A stretch of DNA of 45,256 nucleotides from Christensenella hongkongensis (GCF_000981035.1 NZ_LAYJ01000134.1:1-45256), one strand, 5' to 3'. Shown: positions 25,004 to 33,579, counted from the stretch's first letter. Notes: generated by a model from the sequence alone, not told the origin. Translations and numbers: made by a program.

Positions 25004-27598
25004 TTATTTTCTCTTCTGCTGATATTTCACTTTCACCAGCAAGCCCGCAAGGATAGAAGCTCCCGCAACGGCAATCCATACATAAAACCACGGATCGGCC
25101 GTATCTCCTGTTTTTGGAACGGCAACTACCACGTCGTTTGCCTTCCATCCCGCATACAGCGTCATATTTCCATTTACCGCATCCGATGCAAAATCCCATT
25201 TCTGCGTTGTTGCCGCATCGGTAAACCATCCCGTAAACGTATATCCTTCGTATGTGGGATCTGCAGGAGCACTGATCAGGCTTCCGGCCGAAATATTGGT
25301 TATCGCTGTAACCGCGCTGCCCCCGCGCGAATCAAACGTTACCGTATAGGTCACGATCGGCACAGGCGTTTCCTGCCAACCCGCATACAGCGTGATATTG
25401 CTGTTGATTGCAGTTGCAAAATCCCACGGCTGCGTTGCCGCCGCGTCCCTGAACCAACCCGTGAAGGTATAGCCGTTTCTTACAGGATCCTCAGGTTTTG
25501 CCACCGTTGATCCGTCAGAAACCAAAACGGGCTCTACCCCGCTGCCCCCCTGTGAATCAAAGGTCACCACATACTCGATTTCGATACCGGTATAATTGAT
25601 ATCAAAATTGTTATATGCGTATGTAAACGGCTGCGTAATATACGTCGTGTGGACATTTGAAGCATACAGGGCTTTGTCCTCCTCCTTAATCAGATATCCG
25701 CGTGATGCGCTGTTATCCGCAAACACAGCGCCAGGTTGAACGAAGATATTTGCCAGCGTCCCGTAGATCCCGCCGCCGTCCTGCAAGGCCGTGTTGCCTG
25801 TAATAGAGCCCTGGTTGAAGTCAATGTCTCCTATTGTACTTATTCCGCCTCCATTTTCGGCCCTGTTGCCGCTGATCGTTCCATTATTGATTTCAATCCA
25901 ATTATCTGCATAAATTCCGCCGCCGCTGCCGTCTGCAACATTTCCATTGATCTGTCCGTTTTCCATAGTGATGTTGACAGCAAACACACCACCGCCATCT
26001 TCCATCGCATGGTTGCCGTCAATCGTGCCTTCCAGCATATATATAACCGATCCATACACACCGCCGCCGTCTTGCTGCGCTGTATTACCCGAGATAGTCC
26101 CTCCTCTCAGGAATGTGTTTGGCGCAATCATATACACACCGCCGCCGTTTATTCCGGCTTGATTGCCGCTGACTGTTCCATCCTGGAGCGTAAAATTACT
26201 TGCTGAATAAATACCTCCACCATGGCCGGACGTTGCAACGTTATCTGCCAGACTTCCACCGGATATGACAATATTGCCTCTCTGGTAGAGTCCGCCGCCA
26301 TTGTTAGCCGCCGTATTTCCCTTGATTTCCGTGCCGATGTATTGTGTACTGCCGGTCACATAGGCTCCGCCTCCGGTTGTTGCATTGTTACCCGAAATCA
26401 CGCCACTGTTCAGTTGGGCTTCGCCGGATACATAAACGCCACCGCCGTTCACTGCTGTGTTATTTTCGATCAAACCACCGTTGATTTCAAAATCCTGTTC
26501 TGTATGAATACCGCCGCCATTATCACCGGCCGTATTCCCGCTGACCTGTCCATTTTCCACCGTTATATTTACCGCGAACAGGCCGCCCCCGGTTTCCGTC
26601 GCGCGATTCCCGGTGACCGTCCCACGCAACATATAAACTGTTTGCCCATAAAATCCGGCGCCATCGACGGCCGTATTATTACTGATCGTTCCTCCGTTCA
26701 GGAAGGCGTTGGGCGCAGGAGTATAAATCCCGCCGCCTCTTTCCGCGCTGTTTCCACTAACTGTTCCACTTGAAAATGTAAAATTGCCTGCCGAATAAAT
26801 TCCGCCGCCGTCGCCTGTCGCAGTATTTTGGCTAATCGTACTTCCTGATATTAAAACAGCGCCACTGGCATAAGCTCCGCCGCCATTGCCCGCTGTTGCC
26901 TTATTTCCAGTCAATGTCGAATTATTAATAGTTGCTGCGCCTGCGGCATTGATACCACCGCCCTGCGCGGCCTGGCAATTTTTGATCGACGCACCATTGA
27001 GTGTAATCATGCCCAACGCATTGATACCTCCACCATCTGCAGAGGCATTGCCAACCAGTTCCACCCCTTCAAAGGTCAGGGTGACGCCTGCCGACGCATT
27101 TATATGGCGTATGTTCCCCGCAACCAATAGCTGTACCGTGCCTCCGGCAGAACGAAACGTCAGGTTTTTGTCGACTGTCAACGGCGTCCCCGTAATCGTA
27201 ATATTATTTGAAATCTCTACTACCCCTCCGGGAGCGGCGCTGGCAATTTCATTGCGCAGCGTTGTATCGTCGCTGGCAACGAACGGTGTGATCGAGTTTG
27301 CCGCCAGGACCGGTTGTTCTAATCCCTCATCAGTTTCCAATGACTGAGGCATTTCTAACGGTGCTGCCTGCTCCTCCTGATAAGGTTGCCCCGTTTCTTC
27401 AAGTATGGGGGCAGGTGAAGCAGCCGGCTCTGGTGTTTCCGTTTCTTCTGCTGCCTCTGTATCCATTTCAGAGTAAATTGATTCCTCTTCCATTGCATTT
27501 GCTGGATTTGGCATTACTTCATTTGCATAAGCAAAATTGAAAATACTCAATACCAATAAAACGGAAACAAATATGGAAATAATTGCTTTCTTATTCAT
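25004..27598 (-). CDS. Cell-wall-anchored right-handed beta-helix surface protein
   Basis: 864 aa. A Sec signal peptide (MNKKAIISIFVSVLLVLSIF) is followed by an acidic Pro/Glu-rich stretch (about residues 35-110). About 18-20 short repeats of the GGGIYxxx...GxISGNxA type then form a parallel beta-helix of the Pmp/pectate-lyase kind. Two InlB-like B repeats (VTFDSQGGSGV...GYTFTGWF...LYAGW) come next. The end is a sorting signal, VPKTGD, with a hydrophobic segment and a KYQQKRK tail. It is probably fixed to peptidoglycan by a sortase and acts in adhesion or glycan binding. A 196-residue block of the helix is duplicated. The ATG at 27598 has AGAGGA upstream. It is out of place among metabolic genes. 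Confidence 0.88.
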   Translation of the reverse strand: MNKKAIISIFVSVLLVLSIFNFAYANEVMPNPANAMEEESIYSEMDTEAAEETETPEPAASPAPILEETGQPYQEEQAAPLEMPQSLETDEGLEQPVLAANSITPFVASDDTTLRNEIASAAPGGVVEISNNITITGTPLTVDKNLTFRSAGGTVQLLVAGNIRHINASAGVTLTFEGVELVGNASADGGGINALGMITLNGASIKNCQAAQGGGINAAGAATINNSTLTGNKATAGNGGGAYASGAVLISGSTISQNTATGDGGGIYSAGNFTFSSGTVSGNSAERGGGIYTPAPNAFLNGGTISNNTAVDGAGFYGQTVYMLRGTVTGNRATETGGGLFAVNITVENGQVSGNTAGDNGGGIHTEQDFEINGGLIENNTAVNGGGVYVSGEAQLNSGVISGNNATTGGGAYVTGSTQYIGTEIKGNTAANNGGGLYQRGNIVISGGSLADNVATSGHGGGIYSASNFTLQDGTVSGNQAGINGGGVYMIAPNTFLRGGTISGNTAQQDGGGVYGSVIYMLEGTIDGNHAMEDGGGVFAVNITMENGQINGNVADGSGGGIYADNWIEINNGTISGNRAENGGGISTIGDIDFNQGSITGNTALQDGGGIYGTLANIFVQPGAVFADNSASRGYLIKEEDKALYASNVHTTYITQPFTYAYNNFDINYTGIEIEYVVTFDSQGGSGVEPVLVSDGSTVAKPEDPVRNGYTFTGWFRDAAATQPWDFATAINSNITLYAGWQETPVPIVTYTVTFDSRGGSAVTAITNISAGSLISAPADPTYEGYTFTGWFTDAATTQKWDFASDAVNGNMTLYAGWKANDVVVAVPKTGDTADPWFYVWIAVAGASILAGLLVKVKYQQKRK

Positions 27599-27779
27599 TG
27601 TAATAGCATCCTCTCTGTGTGTATTATATAATAGCCTTTTATTCAGACCGAAGTTTGAAGCAGCTTTGAAATGATTTCGTCTTCTACAGTCTTTAACTAA
27701 TATACCCCCGGAACAAACAGTCAAAAGTTAAAATTTCCAGAGGTTGCTTTTCAAAATTTTTCACAGGACAAGTCACTAC

Positions 27780-27797
27780 CTTTTGTAACTAAAAAAA
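27780..27797 (+). repeat. Right copy of the 18-bp direct repeat
   Basis: Identical to 24844-24861 and in the same orientation, 2.9 kb apart. Confidence 0.6.
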
Positions 27798-27866
27798 CGA
27801 GTGTTTCCTTCCTTTCCGGTTCCTTAGTTAGTTAACAGGAAAAATCGGCTAATAATTGATGCAAAG

Positions 27867-27894
27867 TTGTTTGCCACAGTGTATAATATATAAT
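27867..27894 (+). promoter_or_regulatory. Sigma-A promoter of cat1
   Basis: TTGTTT (27867-27872), a 16-nt spacer and TATAAT (27889-27894) lie 66 nt before the cat1 ATG. An overlapping TATAAT at 27882-27887 could serve as an alternative -10. Confidence 0.55.
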
Positions 27895-27960
27895 TGCTAT
27901 AGAATGCGTCGTTTTTAGATATGAAAAGAACTCCGGCGCAAATTGGAGGGTACTATCGTT

Positions 27961-29427
27961 ATGAACGAAAGAATCAAATGTGAAAAATATTTATCCAAGG
28001 TAATGACGGCAGATGAAGCCGCAAAGCTTATTTATCCGGGCGCTACGATTGGGCTGAGCGGGTTTACACCGGCAGGCCATGCAAAGGCGGTTCCGCTTGC
28101 GATTGCGAAACGCGCGGAAGAAACGGGCGAAAAACTTGATCTTACGATTATGACCGGAGCTTCCGTTGGAGATCAGATCGACGGTGCTCTTACGCGCGCG
28201 GGCGCTATGAAAAAACGTCTTCCCTACCAGACCAATTCCACCGTACGCAATGCGATTAACGCCGGCGAGATCGAATATTTTGATATGCACTTAAGCCAGC
28301 TTGCCGTTTGGGCCAAAAATGGATTTTTCGGCGACATCGATTTTGCAATCGTCGAAGTTTCCGGTATAGACGAGGACGGGCACATCATTCCCTCGACCTC
28401 AATCGGCGCGGCAAATACTTATATTGACTGTGCAAAGAAGGTTATTCTTGAAGTAAATACCACACAGCCGTTATCTTTAAAAGGCATTCATGACGTATAC
28501 ACCGTTGAACGTGTTCCCAACAGCAAGCCGATCCCTATCGTACGTGCGGCCGACCGCATCGGTACGGAATATTATCCCTGTGATTTCGATAAAATCGCGG
28601 CAATCGTTATGACCGATATTCCCGATAAAGGTCGCGCGGTTCAACCAGTTGATGATATTTCGCAAAAAATCGCGGATAATATTGTTGAGCTGATCACAAA
28701 GGAAACGGAAGCAGGACGCCTGCCCGTACCGCTTCCTCCGCTGCAGTCCGGCGTGGGCGGCGTGGCAAACGCGGTTCTTGCAGGGCTTAAAAAATCATCC
28801 TTTACAAATCTCAACGTTTACTCCGAGGTTTTGCAGGATGCGGTATTTGACCTGATCGACGCGGGGAAAATCGCTTTTGCTTCCGGTACGTCGCTCACAA
28901 TCTCCCCGGATTTTCAGGAGCATTACGACAAAAATTTTGAGAAATATAAAGATAAGATCATGCTGCGTCCCCAGGAGATCAGCAATCATCCGGAGGTTAT
29001 TCGCCGCCTTGGCATTATCGCTATGAATACGGCGATTGAGGTTGATATTTACGGCAACACGAATTCATCGCACATCAATGGTACGCGAATCATGAACGGG
29101 ATTGGCGGCAGCGGCGACTTTGCGCAAAACGCGGGCCTTTCCATCTTCATGACACCCTCTACTGCAAAAAATGGTACGCTTTCGTGCATTGTTCCATTTG
29201 TAACGCATGTAGACCATACAGAGCACGATATCCATTTCCTTGTTACGGAATATGGTTATGCAGACCTGCGCGGACTTCCGCCAAGAATCCGTGCGCGTAA
29301 GATTATCGAAGTTTGCGCGCATCCGGACTTCCGCCCGCAGCTTCTCGATTATCTGGAACGTTCCTGCATGGAGTGTGAATGCAAACAGACACCACAGCTT
29401 CTGAGGGAAGTTTTCGCAGATAAATAA
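27961..29427 (+). CDS. cat1: Succinyl-CoA:acetate (acyl-CoA:carboxylate) CoA-transferase, Cat1 family
   Basis: 488 aa, class I CoA-transferase of the Cat1/SCACT group. The catalytic glutamate lies in NVYSEVLQDAVFDLIDAG, and the oxyanion/substrate motifs GNTNSSHINGTRIMNGIGGSGDF are conserved. It activates succinate with acetyl-CoA, giving succinyl-CoA for SucD. The ATG at 27961 has GGAGGG 10 nt upstream; an in-frame TTG at 27943 is less likely. It is the only metabolic gene on the plus strand. Without the inserted surface gene it would be divergent from sucD. Confidence 0.92.
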   Translation: MNERIKCEKYLSKVMTADEAAKLIYPGATIGLSGFTPAGHAKAVPLAIAKRAEETGEKLDLTIMTGASVGDQIDGALTRAGAMKKRLPYQTNSTVRNAINAGEIEYFDMHLSQLAVWAKNGFFGDIDFAIVEVSGIDEDGHIIPSTSIGAANTYIDCAKKVILEVNTTQPLSLKGIHDVYTVERVPNSKPIPIVRAADRIGTEYYPCDFDKIAAIVMTDIPDKGRAVQPVDDISQKIADNIVELITKETEAGRLPVPLPPLQSGVGGVANAVLAGLKKSSFTNLNVYSEVLQDAVFDLIDAGKIAFASGTSLTISPDFQEHYDKNFEKYKDKIMLRPQEISNHPEVIRRLGIIAMNTAIEVDIYGNTNSSHINGTRIMNGIGGSGDFAQNAGLSIFMTPSTAKNGTLSCIVPFVTHVDHTEHDIHFLVTEYGYADLRGLPPRIRARKIIEVCAHPDFRPQLLDYLERSCMECECKQTPQLLREVFADK

Positions 29428-29439
29428 AACAGGCATTAG

Positions 29440-29474
29440 AAAAGGTCATGGAGCAAATGTTCCATGACCTTTTT
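29440..29474 (+). terminator. Terminator after cat1, possibly bidirectional
   Basis: GGTCATGGA pairs with TCCATGACC, with A-run before and T-run after. It lies 12 nt past the cat1 stop and could also end minus-strand transcription of the regulator gene at 29575. Confidence 0.88.
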
Positions 29475-29574
29475 GCATCTGTAAAACCTTACGCCCTCGC
29501 GCATAACAAATCCACAAAGCCCGCCACCTGACTATAAAACTACTTCCAGCAAGCTGTTTATCCTGACCAAAACG

Positions 29575-30261
29575 TTATGCAAATAACAATCCGGGATTGT
29601 AGCGGTAAATCGAGCACGGACGTCCTCCGGTCTGATAATTTGTATTCTCGATCAACTCGTTATTCTGGCGCAAATAGGACAAATAACGCTGCACCGTAAT
29701 GCGGGACAAATTAACTGTCCCAACAATATCGTCACAGGAAAAACAAGCATCCGGCTGGCTGTTGAACACCGCCCTGATAGAGTTAAGCGTCTTTTTCTGC
29801 AACCCCTTCGGCAGTTCCGGAACCTCACATTCGGCTCCCTTCAGGAGCCAGTCCACCTTTTCCTGCGTCAGCGTTCCCCGCTGCTCAACAAGCTGTACGC
29901 GATGGAGAAACCGCGCAATCGCCTGCTCAAAACGGCTCGTGTCAAACGGATCGACAAGGCAATCCACTACGCCAAGGCGCATCACTGCACGAAGCGTATC
30001 GCAGTCGTTTCTCGCAACATAGGCGATCACTTCCGTACGCACGCTGTTTAAACGCAATTCGCGTATCAGCTCAACTCCTGTTTCGGGGTTCGTGCACAGG
30101 TCTACCAAAAGCAAATCTGCCGGGTGTCTCTCAAAATATTGCGAGGAGATCATTTCGTTAAAGGAAAGCATCTCAATCTGGAAGCGATTGTCCCTGATCA
30201 TGTCAGTCGCATTGCTGTTCAGCCCTCTGAATCCTCTCTTCAATACCGTCATCCGATACAT
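29575..30261 (-). CDS. Orphan response-regulator-like protein with degenerate receiver and CitB-type winged helix
   Basis: 228 aa. The N-terminal 120 residues look like a receiver with Asp54 kept (LLLVDLC). However, the acidic pair after strand 1 is replaced by Lys-Arg (TVLKRGFRG), the switch Thr/Ser is absent (VIAYVA) and the conserved Lys is Asp (CLVDPF). The C-terminal helix-turn-helix (NLSRITVQRYLSYL...TGGRPCSIYRY) matches the CitB/DcuR type and closely resembles the regulator at 36876-37544. Phosphorylation-dependent switching is unlikely, so it may sense a ligand or protein. No histidine kinase is nearby. GAGG lies 9 nt before the ATG. Its location between cat1 and 4hbD suggests control of this pathway. 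Confidence 0.78.
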   Translation of the reverse strand: MYRMTVLKRGFRGLNSNATDMIRDNRFQIEMLSFNEMISSQYFERHPADLLLVDLCTNPETGVELIRELRLNSVRTEVIAYVARNDCDTLRAVMRLGVVDCLVDPFDTSRFEQAIARFLHRVQLVEQRGTLTQEKVDWLLKGAECEVPELPKGLQKKTLNSIRAVFNSQPDACFSCDDIVGTVNLSRITVQRYLSYLRQNNELIENTNYQTGGRPCSIYRYNPGLLFA

Positions 30262-30330
30262 TTTATCAAACCTCGATTGTTATTCCCTGACCGCACACCA
30301 CGGTGCAAACAGTCATAATAGCGTTTTTCT

Positions 30331-30348
30331 TTGTTAAAATTTTGTCAA
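30331..30348. promoter_or_regulatory. Rex-like operator upstream of the orphan regulator
   Basis: TTGTTAAAATTTTGTCAA matches TTGTTAA-N4-TTAACAA at 12 of 14 positions. On the minus strand it includes a perfect TTGACA -35 box, but the best -10 (TATTAT) is 22 nt away, so the promoter is uncertain. Confidence 0.4.
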
Positions 30349-30356
30349 ATACAGGC

Positions 30357-30396
30357 GGCATGCTCCTCAAAAATCGTCTTTTGGGGAGGTATGCCT
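30357..30396. other. Imperfect inverted repeat between the regulator and 4hbD
   Basis: GGCATGCTCCTCAAAA pairs imperfectly with TTTTGGGGAGGTATGCC. It may be a second terminator downstream of 4hbD or a leader structure for the regulator gene. Confidence 0.4.
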
Positions 30397-30419
30397 TCCT
30401 TTGTTTCAAAACAGGCCTC

Positions 30420-30442
30420 CGCCTGCAGGAACCCTGCAGGCG
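30420..30442 (-). terminator. Terminator after 4hbD
   Basis: A perfect 10-bp stem, CGCCTGCAGG/CCTGCAGGCG with a 3-nt loop, begins 15 nt past the stop. The T-run after it is weak (TGTTTT), so termination may be incomplete. Confidence 0.65.
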
Positions 30443-30457
30443 AAACCCGTATTTTAT

Positions 30458-31570
30458 TTAGAAAAGCTTGCTGTATATCTCGTATACTTTGTCCCTGTCA
30501 AGCGTAGCATAGTTACGCGCCATCAGACGGCCCTGCTTTGTCATGACCGTATCCGTAAATACGTCAAGGTCTTCCTTTGTTACGCCGTATTCATGCAGCG
30601 GCCTGCACTGCAGAATTTTGTTGAGAAGCTTTTCCAGTTCTGCATATACAACTTCTTCCCCGCATCCGAGGATATCCGCGATAAATTTGTTGAGTTTTTT
30701 AATTTTACCGTTCGGATCGAGTTCCATATATGCCTTGAATACGCCGATCAGCAGGCAATAGTTTGCTTCGCCATGAGGAACGTGGTAGGTGCCTCCCAGC
30801 GGATAGCTCATTGCGTGAACTGCCGCGCAGCCTGCGTTGCCAAACGCAATCCCTGCGTAGTTGCTCGCAATCAGGAAATCTTTCAGGAGCGGAATACGTG
30901 CATCCTCGCCGTTCTTTGCGATCTCTTTATATCCGTTGAGGATAATTTTGATCGCTTCGTAACCAAACATCTCCGTATAAGGAGTCGCTTCAGGCGAAAG
31001 GCTGGATTCCAGAGCATGGATCAGTGCGTCGATCGAGCTTGTCGCAAAGAACTTGAAAGGCAGCCCCTTTAAAAGCTCCGGCACCATAACGGCGCTGTCC
31101 GCATACATTTCGTCAAGGCCCAAACCGAGCTTCGTATGACGGCTCTTGAGTTCTAAAATAGAAAGATTCGTCACTTCGCTGCCCGTCCCACAGGTTGTGG
31201 GCACGAGTACCAGCTCTTTATCTTTGATGATTTCAGCCTTTCCGTCGTAAAGATCCAGAATCGGGCTGACATTCTTAAGTGCAAAAATCTTGGAGATGTC
31301 GATAATCGTTCCGCCGCCGATGGCAATGATGCGCTTATAGTCTGCTTTCATGTCCGCATACATCGCTTCCGCCATTTCGTCGGACGGCTCGCCCGTGCCG
31401 TATTTCTCCTGATACATTACGTCCGCTTTGATTCCAAGGTCCGTAAACAACGGATTGAAAATATATTCGTTTGTAATGATAAGGTCGCCCTCTCCAATCT
31501 CAAACGCTTCACAGAATTCTTTGCATGTGTCAAACGCATGGATAACCGGTTTAATTGCAAGTTGTTTCAT
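30458..31570 (-). CDS. 4hbD: 4-hydroxybutyrate dehydrogenase (iron-containing alcohol dehydrogenase)
   Basis: 370 aa, type III Fe-dependent alcohol dehydrogenase. Metal ligands are visible as SSIDALIHALE (Asp and His), AAVHAMSYPLGG and VPHGEAN; the cofactor motif GGGTIIDISK is near residue 85. It reduces succinate semialdehyde to 4-hydroxybutyrate with NADH. GGAGA lies upstream of the ATG, 11 nt after abfT. It is the last gene of the abfD operon. The substrate is inferred from the complete pathway around it. Confidence 0.9.
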   Translation of the reverse strand: MKQLAIKPVIHAFDTCKEFCEAFEIGEGDLIITNEYIFNPLFTDLGIKADVMYQEKYGTGEPSDEMAEAMYADMKADYKRIIAIGGGTIIDISKIFALKNVSPILDLYDGKAEIIKDKELVLVPTTCGTGSEVTNLSILELKSRHTKLGLGLDEMYADSAVMVPELLKGLPFKFFATSSIDALIHALESSLSPEATPYTEMFGYEAIKIILNGYKEIAKNGEDARIPLLKDFLIASNYAGIAFGNAGCAAVHAMSYPLGGTYHVPHGEANYCLLIGVFKAYMELDPNGKIKKLNKFIADILGCGEEVVYAELEKLLNKILQCRPLHEYGVTKEDLDVFTDTVMTKQGRLMARNYATLDRDKVYEIYSKLF

Positions 31571-31581
31571 AATATCTCTCC

Positions 31582-32892
31582 TTAGTCCTCTTCGCTATAT
31601 TTACATTTAAATTTATTCTCGAAAAACTCAATAAGCTGCGGCCTGAAATCAGGATGTGCAATCCTGATCAGGCGGATCGCGCGCTCCCTGAGCGTGATGC
31701 CGCGCAGGTCTGCAATACCATACTCTGTGATAACGTACTGCACGTCATACCTTGAGGTCGTAACCGCAGCACCTTCATCAATGACGCTGACAATTTTGGA
31801 TACCTTTCCCTTTGCCGCCGTTGAAGGCATCGCCATAATGCTTCTGCCGCCTTTGCTCATGGATGCGCCGCGGACAAAATCTACCTGGCCGCCCACGCCG
31901 CTGATTTGCTTATGGCCCACAGAGGTAGAAACCACCTGCCCCATAAGGTCAACCTGGACACACGAATTAATAGAAACCATATTGTCGTTTTGGGCGATCA
32001 CGATCGGATCGTTTACATAGTCAACCGGATAAACGCCAACTGCCGGGTTATCGTCAAGATAATCATACAGGCGGCGCGTGCCCATTGCAAATGTGAGGAT
32101 ACTCTTGCCCGGATGCAGCGTCTTTTTCTTATTTGTGATAACGCCCGCTTCCACAAGCTCTACCACGCCGTCTGAAATCATTTCGCTGTGAATTCCGAGG
32201 TCTTTCTTGTCCTTCAGGAACAGCAGCACCGCATCCGGTATGGCGCCGATTCCAAGCTGCAGGCAGTCGCCGTCTTTGATAAGCGACGCGCAGTTCCGTC
32301 CGATCGCTTCTTCCACTTCCGTAATCTTTGGATTGGGGAGTTCGAGGATCGGTTCGTCAAATTCTACAAAATCACTGATTTCATCAACATGGACAAACGA
32401 ATCGCCATGCGTGCGGGGCATATATTTATTGACCTGGGCAATAACGGTTTTTGCTTGTTTTACCGCTTCCATCGTATAGTCCACAGAAATTCCAAGGCTT
32501 ACAAATCCGTGCTCGTCCGGCGGCGTCACCGTCACAAGCGCAACATCCGGCTTGCAGTTTGTACGTAAAAGCTCCGGCTCCTTGGAAAAATAAACCGGCG
32601 TGATGTCCGCACGGCCTTCTGCGCATGCTGCACGCGTCGTCCCGCCCAGGAAAAATGCGTTGTGGCGGAAATGCTTTTCCATCTCCGGCGCGCAATATAA
32701 TGATTTTCCCATAGACACCATGTGGATGATTTCCACATTTTCATAAGCATCCGCATTCGCAACCATAGCGTCCGTCACATGAACCGGCTCTCCCGTCGCA
32801 TGCGCGATGACCACCGTGTCCCCTGATTTAATCTTCTTTACCGCTTCCTTGGCAGTTGTAAGCCGCGATTTGTATATTTGTTTCCAATCCAT
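31582..32892 (-). CDS. abfT: 4-hydroxybutyrate CoA-transferase (AbfT/Cat2)
   Basis: 436 aa, class I CoA-transferase. The catalytic glutamate lies in GIHSEMISDGVVELVEAG, and the C-terminal GGQVDFVRGA and EYGIADLRG motifs are present. It moves CoA from acetyl-CoA or butyryl-CoA to 4-hydroxybutyrate. It differs clearly from Cat1 (no GIGGSGDF). GGGGAGG lies 6 nt before the ATG. It may also release butyrate from butyryl-CoA, as no other terminal enzyme is in the window. Confidence 0.92.
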   Translation of the reverse strand: MDWKQIYKSRLTTAKEAVKKIKSGDTVVIAHATGEPVHVTDAMVANADAYENVEIIHMVSMGKSLYCAPEMEKHFRHNAFFLGGTTRAACAEGRADITPVYFSKEPELLRTNCKPDVALVTVTPPDEHGFVSLGISVDYTMEAVKQAKTVIAQVNKYMPRTHGDSFVHVDEISDFVEFDEPILELPNPKITEVEEAIGRNCASLIKDGDCLQLGIGAIPDAVLLFLKDKKDLGIHSEMISDGVVELVEAGVITNKKKTLHPGKSILTFAMGTRRLYDYLDDNPAVGVYPVDYVNDPIVIAQNDNMVSINSCVQVDLMGQVVSTSVGHKQISGVGGQVDFVRGASMSKGGRSIMAMPSTAAKGKVSKIVSVIDEGAAVTTSRYDVQYVITEYGIADLRGITLRERAIRLIRIAHPDFRPQLIEFFENKFKCKYSEED

Positions 32893-32921
32893 TGGTTTCC
32901 TCCCCTGTCACAATCAAAATT

Positions 32922-33191
32922 TTATTGTTCCGGTATTTGCCTGAGCGCCTCCCGGAGATTTGCATAATCATTTTTTTCGGCCATTATCATTTTACCGTAA
33001 CGCCCTTCCAGATTATCATGCAACGCGCATGCGCTATGACATCCGCAGATAATCACCGCATAATCAACAGGCGTATCGGCACCCGCAATCACAATCTCGC
33101 TTTGCGGGAAATCCTTTTTCAGCTTTTGCACAATCCCCGTACGGTCGTAACGCGGATTGCAGCCGCCGCAATATTTAATTCCGATTCTCAT
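32922..33191 (-). CDS. Small Cys-rich protein of unknown function (CGGC motif)
   Basis: 89 aa, starting MRIGIKYCGGCNPRYDR, with a second cysteine cluster IICGCHSACA near residue 50. Five cysteines in 89 residues suggest metal or Fe-S binding, or a redox pair. I do not recognise a characterised family. The ATG at 33191 lies 17 nt inside the end of the nifU-like gene with only a weak ribosome site, so it is probably translated by coupling. It sits between the NifU-like gene and abfT in the abfD operon, which suggests a role in AbfD cluster assembly or repair; that is inference only. Confidence 0.7.
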   Translation of the reverse strand: MRIGIKYCGGCNPRYDRTGIVQKLKKDFPQSEIVIAGADTPVDYAVIICGCHSACALHDNLEGRYGKMIMAEKNDYANLREALRQIPEQ

Positions 33192-33495
33192 TGGTATTAC
33201 GTTCCGCCCGTTTTCTGTCAAGGATGCTGCGCGCCATATTCCAAGTTTCATCGCTGACGCCCGTCACCAGCACGACATCCTTCACTTCGGGTATCTCTTC
33301 CTTAATTGTACTGCCTACCAAAGACTCCAATGTGAAAGAAGCGGAAGGACAGTTGCTGCACTTGCCCAGAAAACGCACCTTAAGCACGCCGTCTTTAATA
33401 TCGACTACCTCAATATCGCCCTGGTGCTCACCCATTGCGGGCCGCACCTTATCGCGCAGGACCTGTTCGATCCTTTCCTGCAATTCTTCGTGCAT
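33175..33495 (-). CDS. NifU C-terminal-like Fe-S scaffold protein
   Basis: 106 aa matching the NifU C-terminal (Nfu) domain, with the cluster-binding motif GKCSNCPSASFTLESLV and the downstream IKEEIPEVKDV. Such proteins carry and transfer [4Fe-4S] clusters. The C-terminus is charged (RKRAERNTNENRN). The ATG at 33495 has AAAGGGG about 6 nt upstream. It directly follows abfD, which encodes an enzyme with a special 3Cys-1His [4Fe-4S] cluster, so a dedicated cluster donor is a reasonable guess. Confidence 0.85.
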   Translation of the reverse strand: MHEELQERIEQVLRDKVRPAMGEHQGDIEVVDIKDGVLKVRFLGKCSNCPSASFTLESLVGSTIKEEIPEVKDVVLVTGVSDETWNMARSILDRKRAERNTNENRN

Positions 33496-33529
33496 AACTG
33501 CCCCTTTCCACTCTCTTCCGTAAAGCATC

Positions 33530-33567
33530 CAGCCGCCGGCACGCACTGTGTGCGCCTGCGGCGGCTG
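33530..33567. other. Strong hairpin between abfD and the nifU-like gene
   Basis: CAGCCGCCG pairs with CGGCGGCTG and the loop contains further GC-rich pairing. On the minus strand no T-run follows. It probably shields the 3' end of abfD mRNA or partly attenuates the downstream genes. On the plus strand ATTTTATTTTT follows, so it could stop antisense transcription. Confidence 0.6.
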
Positions 33568-33579
33568 ATTTTATTTTTC

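Larger units (their letters stand above)
27599..27960. other. Divergent intergenic region between the beta-helix gene and cat1
   Basis: It holds a minus-strand TATAAT (27628-27623) for the surface gene, the right copy of the 18-bp direct repeat, and the cat1 promoter. No other gene is supported. Confidence 0.5.

Noticed and set aside
25004-27598. Repetitive GGGI/GN tracts as a CRISPR-like array
   Set aside because: The repeats are degenerate at DNA level, have no constant spacers and translate cleanly into beta-helix rungs.
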